NCBI RefSeq assembly: GCF_003584645.1
Contig: NZ_AP017928.1
Span: forward strand, 894,981-958,980
DNA from: Methylocaldum marinum
GTDB lineage: Bacteria > Pseudomonadota > Gammaproteobacteria > Methylococcales > Methylococcaceae
DNA: 64,000 bases
Direction of reading: 5' to 3'
The notes under the pieces are model-generated. The model was not told the DNA's origin, made no database searches, and saw only the letters and a list, made by a program, of their open reading frames with translations. The translations under genes and the position numbers were made by a program. This document shows, piece after piece, positions 1 through 7,857 of this stretch. How positions within the stretch are numbered: position 1 is the stretch's first letter; each line of letters starts with the position of its first letter.

Positions 1-17
1 TGAAGCACTATTTTCGT

Positions 18-527
18 CTAAGCTTGAGTGTTATAACAGGTGGTCGATTCGTTTTCCGGCGGACCATAAAGCTGCGCTGTAACTGAAATATGTCCATCGT
101 TATTTCTTTTCCAGGAATCGAATTTCACCCAAGCATCCCGGCTCCGCGCAAGACCTCGTGAATGGCCGAAAATCTTTTCGATATCTTTCAGTGCTAACTG
201 CCTGGTATTGCTGGAATGGAGTTCCAGAGCATCGACCCTGGCGGTTATGCTCCGAGCTTCGGCAGTGACTCTCAGCTTGTATTTTACGCTATTCAGATAC
301 CAAGACTCCTTGTTCTCTGCCCGCTCTGCGGTCACGGACAACTTATTTTGAAGTTCGTTCACCGTCAAATTGCCGTCGAAAAATCGGTCGCTTGGATGTC
401 TTATTAGCGTAACCAGTTCAGTATTGTCCACATTTCCCGATTCAGCTGGTCCTCCAGCTAAAGCAACCCGGAGAAATACAAACGAGAACAGGATAAGTAT
501 AAATCCGAGCTTCCTAGAGATTTGCAT
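18..527 (-). CDS. Hypothetical secreted protein
   Basis: This 169-residue protein was not matched to a family. Residues 1-25 are a typical signal peptide: a basic start (MQISRK), a hydrophobic core and a VALA-G cleavage site, so export to the periplasm is likely. The rest is hydrophilic, without clear motifs and with one cysteine near the C-terminus. The downstream end lies 18 bases from the window edge, so a following operon gene cannot be excluded. The ATG at 527 is the only start that includes the signal peptide. Confidence 0.6.
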   Translation of the reverse strand: MQISRKLGFILILFSFVFLRVALAGGPAESGNVDNTELVTLIRHPSDRFFDGNLTVNELQNKLSVTAERAENKESWYLNSVKYKLRVTAEARSITARVDALELHSSNTRQLALKDIEKIFGHSRGLARSRDAWVKFDSWKRNNDGHISVTAQLYGPPENESTTCYNTQA

Positions 528-590
528 TATGCAATCCTATAGATGATGACGAATCGAACATTTCAGGCTCATTAAAGAAATACCAGGACA

Positions 591-659
591 GTAGGATGCG
601 GTGAGGAACGAACCGAATCGTTCGCGATTTGTGCGGTTCCTGTCGTCACCGCACCCTAC
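591..659. repeat. Palindromic dispersed repeat
   Basis: The left arm GTAGGATGCGGTGA (591-604) pairs with TCACCGCACCCTAC (646-659) with one mismatch. Inside it, AGGAAC pairs with GTTCCT. This type of GTAGGGTGCGGTGA palindrome is a common intergenic repeat in related genomes. No gene is seen between 528 and 758. Confidence 0.6.
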
Positions 660-758
660 GGCTCTGTGGAATGAGCATACGCGTCCCTGTAAACATAACG
701 CTGCGCTTACCGGCAAACTTGAAGTGCAGCAAAGAATTTGTCCGAGTGTAGAACCTTG

Positions 759-980
759 TTAGGACTTTTTTAGGCTAAGCCAGCCTCTATGAAAGATTGA
801 TGATCTTCTTTTGACCGGATATTTATTGCCACAAATTATATATTTAGGATTAGGCAATATTTTTAGCATCCATTGCTCATCATTTCCAAAAAAAGAAAAT
901 TGAATCGTATCTGAATCGGCAACCGAAACCCTTCTAAGCATTCCTTCTGCATATATCGCAGAAAGCTCCAAAGAATCTAG
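759..980 (-). pseudogene. C-terminal fragment of an immunity-like protein
   Basis: An open frame reads ILDSLELSAIYAEG, then QFSFFGNDEQWMLKIL, and ends at 759. It has no start of its own in good context. The pattern (LxxxELxxIYxxG ... FSFFGND.W.L.I) is what I would expect as the second half of the small protein whose first half lies at 2342-2545 on the same strand. The two halves are separated by a 0.3-kb structured insert and an IS element. The assignment to an immunity-type family is from memory of similar small proteins encoded next to colicin-like toxins. It is an inference. Confidence 0.5.
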
Positions 981-1296
981 TATCCGTAATTCATTCGCTG
1001 CGAGACATGGAGCGAGTGAGCGAGCGAGTCGAGTAGTCCCCGGAAGCCCGAGCGCCGGGTGTGAGACCGAAGGTCGACGCGATAGCGGCGGTCGGAGGTC
1101 TCACACAAGGCATCGCGACCGGGCGTCGAGTGATCTGCGAGCGGTGTCCGGACCCCTTGTTGGGTCCGGACCAGACGAGCGGGGACGGCCGGGGCGCCGA
1201 AGGCAATAACTCGTCGCCAATTTTTTGCTCCTTTTGGTGACTTGGAGGTCCCAAAAGGTTTCGCAAAAAATGGCGACGCAATCGATTAAAATAGTA
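981..1296. repeat. Structured non-coding insert with three strong hairpins
   Basis: About 310 bases separate the immunity-gene fragment from the IS. It holds three nested or serial hairpins. GTGTGAGACC pairs with GGTCTCACAC around 1058-1107. GTCCGGACCC pairs with GGGTCCGGAC around 1147-1172. A 67-base three-part hairpin runs from 1212 to 1278 (arms CGTCGCCA, TTTTTTGC and CCTTTTGG with perfect complements). TAGTAT occurs on both sides (978-983 and, across the IS, 1292-1296 plus 2342). I see no convincing coding frame. It may be a non-autonomous mobile unit or an RNA-forming repeat. Confidence 0.5.
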
Positions 1297-2336
1297 GAGT
1301 TGTTTCAGATGCTAAACAATTGTAAATCAACAGATTTTGTAGTTCCAAAGCCCGGCGGAAAGTGAGAAAAAATAATCCACGAAGTGACCCAGATGATTTC
1401 TAATCCGATGCATCAAGCAGTGGAAGAACTTCATGCCACCGATGGCATGCTCAACGATGACCCGCGTGGCGGCTTGTTTTCTGTTCTGTTTCTTCTGCTC
1501 AGGCGTCAATGTCGGATTAGGGTTTTTCTTGGATTTTCTAGGTTTCTTGTGGGGTAGATATATTTGGGTACTTTGATAATCTTTGTCCGCGCCCAGAAAT
1601 CCTAAGTCAAGCCATAAATTGACCTTTTCGAACCACGCTGAACCCGGCGTGAAGACGTCTTTCATGAGTGTGTAGTCATGTACGCTGCCTGCCACAATGC
1701 AACACAAAAACAATATCCTTCGATTAAAGTCGGAGATTACGAGGGATTTGAGCGTATGTCTTTTTTTTTCCGCTGTAATGCTTTTCCTGTTCAGTTTCAT
1801 CTTGGGGTCGAACGCAAGCGACCTCCACGCCATCGATCGCTATGTTCTTATATTGATCAATGAGTTGAGAGAATTCTGCTGGGGTTGTTAGCGTGCGCTC
1901 CGGCATGACGTTGAGGCTTGTCAACGCTCGCACTAAAACCGGCAGCAACCGGTCGATGTGGGCATGGGCATGGGCATGTCCGCCACTAAAACCGAAATGA
2001 AAGCCCAGAACGTCAAAAGTGGGATAGGTTTTCAGATAGTACAAAACGAAAAACAGCTTTTTCTCGTAAGAATCAAGATAACCTTTAGGGCCGCCCTGTT
2101 TGACGTGTTTTATCTCGCCCTTTTCGACACGCTCTCGATCGATGGCTTGAGCGGCCGACTCGAATACTTTGACGAGGGCTGTGAACTTCGCCTTGGGCAT
2201 TCCAATCAACGATGCCACGATGCGGTCATCGGTTATTTGGCTAAATTTGTCGTAGATCATGGAAGGTTTTTATATTCGGATTTGTTTGAGAAACAAGTGG
2301 GCTATCAATACCATGCATTAGCATCAGGTACAACTC
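1297..2336 (-). mobile_element. IS5-family element, IS427-like (IS-A)
   Basis: The ends are imperfect inverted repeats: GAGTTGTTTCAGATGCTAA on the left and its counterpart GAGTTGTACCTGATGCTAA on the reverse strand at the right. Both sides are flanked by TAGTA (1292-1296 and 2337-2341), so the target duplication is TA or up to 5 bp. The 1040-bp element carries one transposase split over two frames. It sits inside the small immunity-like gene, in the material following residue ~68. Confidence 0.75.
1327..2260 (-). CDS. IS427-like transposase, two frames joined by -1 frameshift
   Basis: The first frame (2260 down to 1724) encodes a helix-turn-helix N-terminal domain and the start of the DDE domain (AIDGVEVACVRPQ). 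The second frame (from about 1760 to 1327) continues with HTLKSLVISD, VAGSVHDYTL, LDLGFLGADKDY and VEHAIGGMKFF, so the catalytic residues are spread over both. The frames overlap at an A9 run (plus-strand T9 at 1761-1769) just after HYSGKKK. Slipping back one base gives HYSGKKKRHTLK without a gap. The IS element at 31550-32557 has the same arrangement at the same residue. Programmed frameshifting is therefore more likely than decay. Confidence 0.75.
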
Positions 2337-2341
2337 TAGTA

Positions 2342-2545
2342 TATATATAGAGCCTCTTCGAACGGGTTTCCCTCTGTAACTAACACGAGAAAATTGTCAC
2401 CAATGCGATATTGCGCTTCTAGAATTTTTCCTAAAACCTCGACCTGTTTTTTTGATTGCGTGTTTTCAAGCAAAATTTTTGGTGTCGTGTCTGGCTTTTC
2501 TATGATGTCCCTGACCTTAAATTCTTCTGTTTCCTTAATTCTCAT
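2342..2545 (-). pseudogene. N-terminal part of immunity-like protein, cut by insertions
   Basis: The ATG at 2545 overlaps the stop codon of the upstream glycine-zipper gene by one base (TAATG), so the two are translationally coupled. The reading frame gives MRIKETEEFKVRDI ... NFLVLVTEGNPFEEALYI and then runs into the inserted DNA. Its continuation is best found at 980-759 (ILDSLELSAIY). Rejoined, the product would be about 135-140 residues, cytoplasmic and acidic. Coupling to a putative membrane-active toxin suggests an immunity role, but this is inference. A TA-repeat difference of two bases at the junction must be assumed for a clean in-frame join. Confidence 0.5.
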
Positions 2546-3248
2546 TAGAAAATCCACCCAAACATGAAGTCTGCACCTAGAGCACCCAAGGCACCGCCAA
2601 CAAACACGCCGACAGTTACACAAACGGGTGCGCCTGGCCCACAAACAAGTCCCGCCACTGCGCCACCTGCGGCTCCGCCAGCGAGACCACCACCAATAAT
2701 CACGCCCTCCCTTGCTGTAGCTTTTGCCTTTTCTTCTGCCAAGGCTATGTTATAAACAGCGACCCCAATTGTAACGACCAAAAGCCCTCGCCTAGCTTGC
2801 TTAGTCTGTTGGCAGCCGCATTCATAGAAGGTCTTGCTCTACCTGAGCTATCAATAATTTCGAGATATACTTTGTTTTGTTTCGCGGCAGACAGATTTGA
2901 AAATGATGTGCCAAACTTACTCTGTGCGTATTTTTCCGTTAGCTCGGTAAGTGTCAACCCTGTGTTCTTTAACTTAATTGCTATGGCCCTACCGATGTCG
3001 CTTGTGCGTAAGCGCTGAGCTTCGAGAATTTGGTTTCGTATAACCTGTACCTGCTTGGCCGCTTCCTCCGGGGAGATCGCGCCAGAAGTAACCCTTGTTC
3101 GGTATTCTTGTGCCAGTTTTCTGGTTTGGTTGATATAATTCATCCTTACCTTGCCATCACTGATAAATCTGTGAGCAAAATTCATTGCCACAGATTCCAT
3201 CTCCGATAAAGCACCTTCTAATGCACTTCTATCATAAACTTGATTCAT
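2545..3248 (-). pseudogene. Glycine-zipper membrane (toxin-like) protein, frameshifted
   Basis: The first 155 residues (start ATG at 3248) are helical and charged. The last part lies in another frame and is a hydrophobic glycine-rich segment: VVTIGVAVYNIALA, then GGGLAGGAAGGAVAG, and C-terminal GALGALGADF. The frames meet near 2780 in a TTTT tract. One extra T would give GEGFLVVTIGV and restore about 233 residues. Long glycine zippers after a helical N-terminal domain are typical of membrane-inserting effectors, and the coupled small downstream gene fits a toxin/immunity layout. I cannot name the family. The frameshift may be a real mutation or a sequence error. Confidence 0.5.
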
Positions 3249-3564
3249 TCGGTTACTCCCTTGTTTTCCTAACTAAAAGTCGACATCAAAAATGAAATCG
3301 GATCCAAAATTCAAAAATATCCAACATTGTTCCTTGTGTCATTCCTGAAATCCAATCCGGTCGGAGTAGGGCAGAATTGGGTGCTTTATTATTCCACCGT
3401 ATGGAAACAATCCATTCCGCATACCGCGCTGAGAGCTATGAGCCCTGCGCAAATCGGTATGCATTCAAGAACATTAAAAAATGCCAGCCAAAGCTAGTGC
3501 CCGTTCATTCCCACGTATTCCGCAGTTGGAATCTCCATCAAAACTGTGCCGGACGTAAAACGAG
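3249..3564. other. Intergenic, no recognised feature
   Basis: AT-richer intergenic DNA upstream of the toxin-like gene. A 70-codon open frame on the plus strand (3377-3589) crosses the IS end and has no coding character. I see no RNA gene or clear terminator. Confidence 0.5.
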
Positions 3565-3568
3565 TACG

Positions 3569-4864
3569 GGGCACCTCGAAAAACCCTGAATTTTGATGAA
3601 AACCCGGCTCTAATTTTTTGACCGGGCGGGCACACGAGCCGACTCCCTCACGCTCTTGTCGCCATTTCACTTTTCATTTTCCCCGAATCGCCCGCGTTGG
3701 GGGCCTTTCGGGCGAGGGTGGGCCTCAAAAGGCCACGACACCCGCCTGTTTCAGGTAAACCAGCCGCTTCAGGTTATAGCTGGCCGCCATCATCGTCATG
3801 GCAAAGTTCGCCCTCGCCTGGCCGATGGTGCGAATAAACTTGCCGCCCATTTGTGCGATGGCGGCGAAGGGATGCTCGACCCGTGCTCGGACCCGGGCGA
3901 TGCGTTGATTACGTTGTTTCTGCCGTTCGGACAGCGGATGGTTGCGCTGGCCCTTGCGCTGGATGTGGTTGCGATAACCCGCTTCCTGGAGCTGGGCTTC
4001 CCGTTCCGCACTCGGATAGCCCTTGTCGGCATAGACGTCCCGGCTGGTGTTGCTAGTGTTCAACACCGCCTCAAAGTGCTGGCTGTCATGAGTAGCGGCG
4101 GTGCCGGTCTCGATCTTGCGGATAACCTTGTAGCGCTTGTCCACGTTGATGGAGAGCTTGTAGCCGTGGTGGCTCTTGCCGTGCTTCTTGGTCCAGGTGG
4201 CGTCCAGGTCTTTTTGCCGCCGCTTGGCCGGGCTCCAGTCCGCCGGCATCGCGCCTTCCTTCAGCATCTCCTTATCGTCCTTGCTGAAGTGCTGCTTTGG
4301 CGCAGGCACCAGGGTGGCGTCGATGATATGCCCCCCGCGGGCGATGTAGCCATGCTTGAGCAACTGCCGCTCGATGCCGTCGAACAGCGCCTGGGCGCCG
4401 ACCTCGCCGATGCGGTTCTCGAAGGTCCACATCGTGGTGCGGTCCGGGATGCTGGCCGAGTCCATCAGCCCGCAGAAGCGCTGGTAACTCATCCGATCAA
4501 GCAACTGGTATTCCATCTGCTCGTCCGAGAGATTGTTGACCCGCTTGAGAAACAGGATGCGCACCATCGTTTCGGTGGGAAACGGCGGACGACCGCCTTG
4601 CGGGCTGACCGGTCGGGGCGCCGCCTGATCCACGTCCGCGGCAAGCGCCGCAAAGTCGATGTGGGTCTCGAAGGCCACCAGCGGATCGCCCATCCGGTCG
4701 ATCTTCTGCTTGCGCAAATCGGCCGCAAACAGATCGGGTTTGATCGCGCTCTTCGGAGACTTTGGCATCTTCGGTTTGGTCATGTCTGGGACTCAACACA
4801 CTGATTGGCTACAGGTCCTATTTTACCGGGCGCGCGCAGACCAAGGAGGTTTTTCGAGGTGCCC
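3569..4864 (-). mobile_element. IS5-family element, copy 1
   Basis: The ends are GGGCACCTCGAAAAACC at the left and its inverted copy at the right (..TTTTTCGAGGTGCCC). A 4-bp target duplication TACG flanks the element (3565-3568 and 4865-4868), as expected for IS5. The length is 1296 bp, and the transposase is identical at protein level to copy 2 at 32936-34231, which lies in the opposite orientation. Confidence 0.9.
3725..4783 (-). CDS. IS5-family transposase
   Basis: A 352-residue DDE transposase. The N-terminal IS5 domain contains GRPPFPTETMVRILFLKRV and DRMSYQRFCGL. The catalytic core includes IIDATLVPAPKQ (first Asp), DVYADKGYPS (second Asp) and the Y-R-E-type region RVRARVEHPFAAI. It is full length and intact, so it is probably active or recently so. 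The long plus-strand open frame opposite it (3656-4804) is a codon-bias shadow. Confidence 0.93.
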   Translation of the reverse strand: MTKPKMPKSPKSAIKPDLFAADLRKQKIDRMGDPLVAFETHIDFAALAADVDQAAPRPVSPQGGRPPFPTETMVRILFLKRVNNLSDEQMEYQLLDRMSYQRFCGLMDSASIPDRTTMWTFENRIGEVGAQALFDGIERQLLKHGYIARGGHIIDATLVPAPKQHFSKDDKEMLKEGAMPADWSPAKRRQKDLDATWTKKHGKSHHGYKLSINVDKRYKVIRKIETGTAATHDSQHFEAVLNTSNTSRDVYADKGYPSAEREAQLQEAGYRNHIQRKGQRNHPLSERQKQRNQRIARVRARVEHPFAAIAQMGGKFIRTIGQARANFAMTMMAASYNLKRLVYLKQAGVVAF

Positions 4865-5084
4865 TACGTTCCCCGACCTGAGAGGCGCCTCGACTCATGA
4901 GGCAGAGATACCTAAACCATAAGGCTGGCTCGTCGACTGAGATACAGATAAATAAACCTAGCACAACCCACTGTTTTTGCCGTTCTTATCAAATCAGGAA
5001 ACGCCGTTGGAGGCGCCGGTATCCGCGCCGTACCTATCCCGCATATAGGGAAAGAAATGCCCGTGCCATCCGCCATCTATAACC

Positions 5085-5251
5085 CACCCCATTACCCACA
5101 AGTCCTTTGCCTATGGAGGCCAGGCCAGTCGCGCCGATCCAAGTGCTTGATTTTCGGCTTGCGCCAGTGGGCCATCGCCTTGAATCGGAACTTTGGCGTG
5201 GCAGGCAACCCATTGATTTAAAAGCTGTAAAAAGATGTGGGTAATGGGGTG
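5085..5251. repeat. Small inverted-repeat element (MITE-like)
   Basis: The perfect 16-base inverted repeat CACCCCATTACCCACA (5085-5100 and reverse complement 5236-5251) brackets 135 bases with no open frame. CTATAAC/ATCTATAAC extends the similarity outwards. This looks like the remains of a small mobile element. The rest of 4865-5253 shows no gene. Confidence 0.55.
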
Positions 5252-5253
5252 AT

Positions 5254-5991
5254 CTATAACCGGTTCTCGATCACCAAGATCCAGGGCCTTCGAGGGATTG
5301 GTTGCAAATGTCGATTTCTGTCGAGTTTCAAAATGTTCTTGGAAACGGAGTTTCTGACGTTTCCGCCGATGGCTTCCAATGCCCGACCACGTCTTGCGAC
5401 GACGATGTCGCAGTGCAGTTTGCTGTTCTCAATGATGTCGAGGGGAGGCAGTTCAGCGGGCGTGGGATTGGTCGAGGATCCGCGGCTCGCGCAGATCAGG
5501 TCGCCGGGACGCGGGGTATAGTCGCGTATGCTTCTCGGTACGAAGCTCGCCCCTGGCGTATCGGCGGTTCGGATGATGTGAGAAAGATAGATCCAGTGGG
5601 CTTCCGCGGGCGGAAACCGATCTTTCGGCACGCCCGCGGTGGCCATAACCCAGCTGACGAACGCCGCCGACCAGGGCTGTTCGCAATTTCGGCCGGTACG
5701 TTCCGGGCGGTCCACCGTACGCCAGTACTGGTTGATCCGTTGAGCGTAAGGGGATTCGTCCTCCCAGAATCCGACCAGCGGGATGCTTTCCCTGTCACCA
5801 TCGTGGACGACGGACTGGCGGCCGAAATAAAGCCACTCGCTGAGCGCGAGCGCGAGAATTCTGTCTTTGATGGGCGGAAGTTCGAAAACGCCGGCAGAGG
5901 GCGTGGGCGCCCCAGCCCTGTGCGCGGGCTTTCCGGGCAGCAGTCCGCAGGCGGATAAGGTAAGAAACATAAGAAAGAAAATGGTTCTCAT
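5254..5991 (-). CDS. DUF2272-domain lipoprotein
   Basis: A 245-residue protein with a lipoprotein signal (MRTIFFLMFLTLSAC, lipobox LSAC, Cys15 the acylated residue). The mature part carries the DUF2272 signature PWSAAFVSWVM ... FPPAEAHWIYL, then a PRPGDLICASR segment that resembles the substrate cleft of CHAP/NlpC-type amidases. A cell-envelope hydrolase or remodelling role is plausible from the family fold but unproven. The start is set by the signal peptide. Confidence 0.8.
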   Translation of the reverse strand: MRTIFFLMFLTLSACGLLPGKPAHRAGAPTPSAGVFELPPIKDRILALALSEWLYFGRQSVVHDGDRESIPLVGFWEDESPYAQRINQYWRTVDRPERTGRNCEQPWSAAFVSWVMATAGVPKDRFPPAEAHWIYLSHIIRTADTPGASFVPRSIRDYTPRPGDLICASRGSSTNPTPAELPPLDIIENSKLHCDIVVARRGRALEAIGGNVRNSVSKNILKLDRNRHLQPIPRRPWILVIENRL

Positions 5992-6089
5992 AGTTGCCGA
6001 TCTTGGGCGATTTTCGATAGGCTGGCCGATGGGGACTCCGCGCTCATTTCGGCCCGGCCTCCGATGATTTCGAGGCCAGCCGGGATAAG

Positions 6090-6137
6090 CCTGTCCTGAG
6101 CCAAGTCGAAGGGCCTGTCCTGAGCCAAGTCGAAGGG
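6090..6137. repeat. Two tandem 24-bp repeats
   Basis: The unit CCTGTCCTGAGCCAAGTCGA plus AGGG occurs twice back to back. The same CCTTCGACTTGGCTCAGGAC motif recurs near 54410-54440. It is a widespread short intergenic repeat of unknown role. Confidence 0.7.
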
Positions 6138-6184
6138 GCGCAGCCGTCCCCGGCAGAGACTCTCATTCTCACGGATACATACCG

Positions 6185-6661
6185 ATGATTCATCATATTT
6201 CTATCGCGGCCAGGCACCCCGAACACGTGGCGGCGGTTCTTGCGGAACTGCTGGGAGGGCTTTCCTTCCCATTTCCCGTTTTCACCGGCAGCTACATTGC
6301 CATCGCCGATGATCCGCACCGTACGGCGATCGAGGTTTATCCCCTCGGCACCGAGCTCAAGCCCGGGCTCGAGCGCGAACCGGTCGCTTCGGTCGACAAC
6401 GAAGCGTCTTCGGCGTTTACGGCCACCCACGCCGCCATTTCGGTCGAACTAACCGAGCAGCAGATCAAGAACATTGCCGCCCGAGAAAGCTGGCGCGCCG
6501 TGACCTGCAATCGGGGCGATCTGTTCGATGTGGTCGAGGTGTGGGTGGAGAACCGCGTTCTGATCGAACTGCTCACACCCGAAATGGCAAACGCTTATCT
6601 GAAGTCGATATCTTCAAGACAATGGGCGGACTTTTTAGAGCAGAATGCGGACATGGATTAG
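6185..6661 (+). CDS. VOC/glyoxalase-like protein
   Basis: A 158-residue protein starting MIHHISIAARHPEHVAAVLAE, the usual opening of vicinal-oxygen-chelate domain proteins with a metal-binding His in the first strand. IAIADDPHRTAIEVYPLGTE resembles the Glu-bearing strand. It contains only about one full VOC module with a diverged second half, so the enzyme activity is not assignable. The following DsbA-like gene starts 27 bases downstream on the same strand and may be co-transcribed. Confidence 0.65.
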   Translation: MIHHISIAARHPEHVAAVLAELLGGLSFPFPVFTGSYIAIADDPHRTAIEVYPLGTELKPGLEREPVASVDNEASSAFTATHAAISVELTEQQIKNIAARESWRAVTCNRGDLFDVVEVWVENRVLIELLTPEMANAYLKSISSRQWADFLEQNADMD

Positions 6662-6687
6662 CCGGCGAGTTCATTCGGTGAAAGGCA

Positions 6688-7329
6688 GTGTTATCGAATC
6701 GACCTAAGGCCTCCGGTGTGGCGCTGCTTTATTTTCACGATCCCACGTGTAGTTGGTGCTGGGCATTCAGACCGGTGTGGTCGAGCGTGCGTGCCCGGTT
6801 GCCGGCTTCCGTGGCGATCGAACAGGTCCTGGGCGGCTTGGCGCCGGACAGTACGGTGCCCATGCCGGCCGAGATGCGCGAAAGGATTCAGAGCATTTGG
6901 CGAACGATAGAACATTCGGTGCCGGGTACGCGATTCAATTTCGAGTTCTGGACGAAAACTGTTCCACGGCGTTCCACTTACCCGGCTTGCCGAGCGGTGA
7001 TCGCCGCGCGCCGCCAGGGAGCGGAATACGAAGATGCCATGATCTTGGCGATTCAACAGGCCTATTACCTGCACGCCCGAAATCCCTCGAACGACTCGAC
7101 TTTGATCGAACTGGCGGAAGAGATCGGTTTGGACAGTAAACGTTTCGCGATGGATCTCCGGCATCCCGATACACACGTGGAATTGCTCGAAGAAATCCGC
7201 TGGGCGCGAGAACTCGGGGTCCGCAGTTTTCCGAGCTTGCTCCTGTCTCATGACGAAGGATATTCGGAAATGCCTGTGGATTACCGAGATGCGAACCGGA
7301 TTTTGTCGGCTATCGCCGCGCGTTTATAG
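6688..7329 (+). CDS. DsbA/FrnE-like thioredoxin-fold protein
   Basis: A 213-residue protein without a signal peptide. The motif DPTCSWCWAFRPVW near residue 19 is the CxxC redox site with the Trp-rich surrounding of the FrnE/DsbA-like oxidoreductase family. The helical insertion and the cis-Pro loop (VRSFPSLLL) follow at the expected places. A cytoplasmic disulfide or isomerase-type role is inferred. Translation seems to start at GTG 6688 after a GAAAGG ribosome-binding site. Confidence 0.8.
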   Translation: MLSNRPKASGVALLYFHDPTCSWCWAFRPVWSSVRARLPASVAIEQVLGGLAPDSTVPMPAEMRERIQSIWRTIEHSVPGTRFNFEFWTKTVPRRSTYPACRAVIAARRQGAEYEDAMILAIQQAYYLHARNPSNDSTLIELAEEIGLDSKRFAMDLRHPDTHVELLEEIRWARELGVRSFPSLLLSHDEGYSEMPVDYRDANRILSAIAARL

Positions 7330-7439
7330 TGCCGCCGCATCCAAGTGGCGCGAGCGCTTGTGGGACCGAGCCTTTCGACATCGCTCGAGACAGGCTTTAG
7401 AGCGTTTTTCACCAGGGTTTGGCGATGTGGGTCGAAATG

Positions 7440-7511
7440 GTAGGTCGGCAATCCCTTGCCGACGAAGACGCTCCATCGAGCCATGGCGTCGGGAAAGGAT
7501 TCCCGACCTAC
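7440..7511. repeat. Dispersed palindromic repeat, single 85-bp-family unit
   Basis: GTAGGTCGGCAATCCCTTGC and GTCGGGAAAGGATTCCCGAC form two adjacent hairpins. This is the same unit that is tandemly repeated at 11671-12079 and scattered at 18.4, 19.7, 22.2 and 23.5 kb. Confidence 0.8.
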
Positions 7512-7517
7512 AACACG

Positions 7518-7757
7518 CTAACCGCGCCGGAGCCGCTGTCTCACATCGTTTTCCAGTTGCCGCCATTGCCCGCGGTTCAGCCATTTTTCGCACCAGTAAG
7601 CCAACTGCGCCGGGTTGGCGCTCATGATTCGATATTCCTGTTTGGCCTGTTCGGGACCTTCGGTCGGCCACCACGAGAGCGTGTCGAATTGTTGCTGAAT
7701 ATGGGCCTTGATCGCTTCGAACGTATCCGCATCGATTTGAATATGCCGTGCCGTCAT
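7518..7757 (-). CDS. Small conserved hypothetical protein
   Basis: A 79-residue soluble protein, MTARHIQIDADTFEAIKAHI, rich in Trp and Gln at the C-terminal half (LSWWPTEGPEQAKQEYRIM, YWCEKWLNRGQWRQLENDV). An upstream GGAGACTCAT stretch supplies a ribosome-binding site at the ATG at 7757. I do not recognise the function. The composition and start context argue for a real gene. Confidence 0.6.
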   Translation of the reverse strand: MTARHIQIDADTFEAIKAHIQQQFDTLSWWPTEGPEQAKQEYRIMSANPAQLAYWCEKWLNRGQWRQLENDVRQRLRRG

Positions 7758-7857
7758 AATGAGTCTCCTGAATTCAGCGAAAGTCCGCGGTTTTGTCTAT
7801 TTTGACGCTCTAATCTGAGCAAAGTCGTTTTTCGCGTTCGCAAAAAGGACAAAGGAG

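Noticed and set aside
1212-1278. attC-like hairpin
   Set aside because: No RYYYAAC/GTTRRRY cores at its ends, and perfect A/T-run arms unlike attC.
991-1281. 96-codon minus-strand ORF
   Set aside because: Overlaps three strong hairpins; low-complexity SRSE/TRS composition without homology-like patterns.
3377-3589. 70-codon plus ORF
   Set aside because: Crosses the IS5 terminal repeat; no ribosome-binding site or coding character.
3656-4804. Long plus-strand open frame of 382 codons opposite the IS5 transposase (and its twin at 32996-34144)
   Set aside because: It lies fully antisense to a clear DDE transposase, is Val/Ala/His-rich like other antisense shadows, and has no family motifs.
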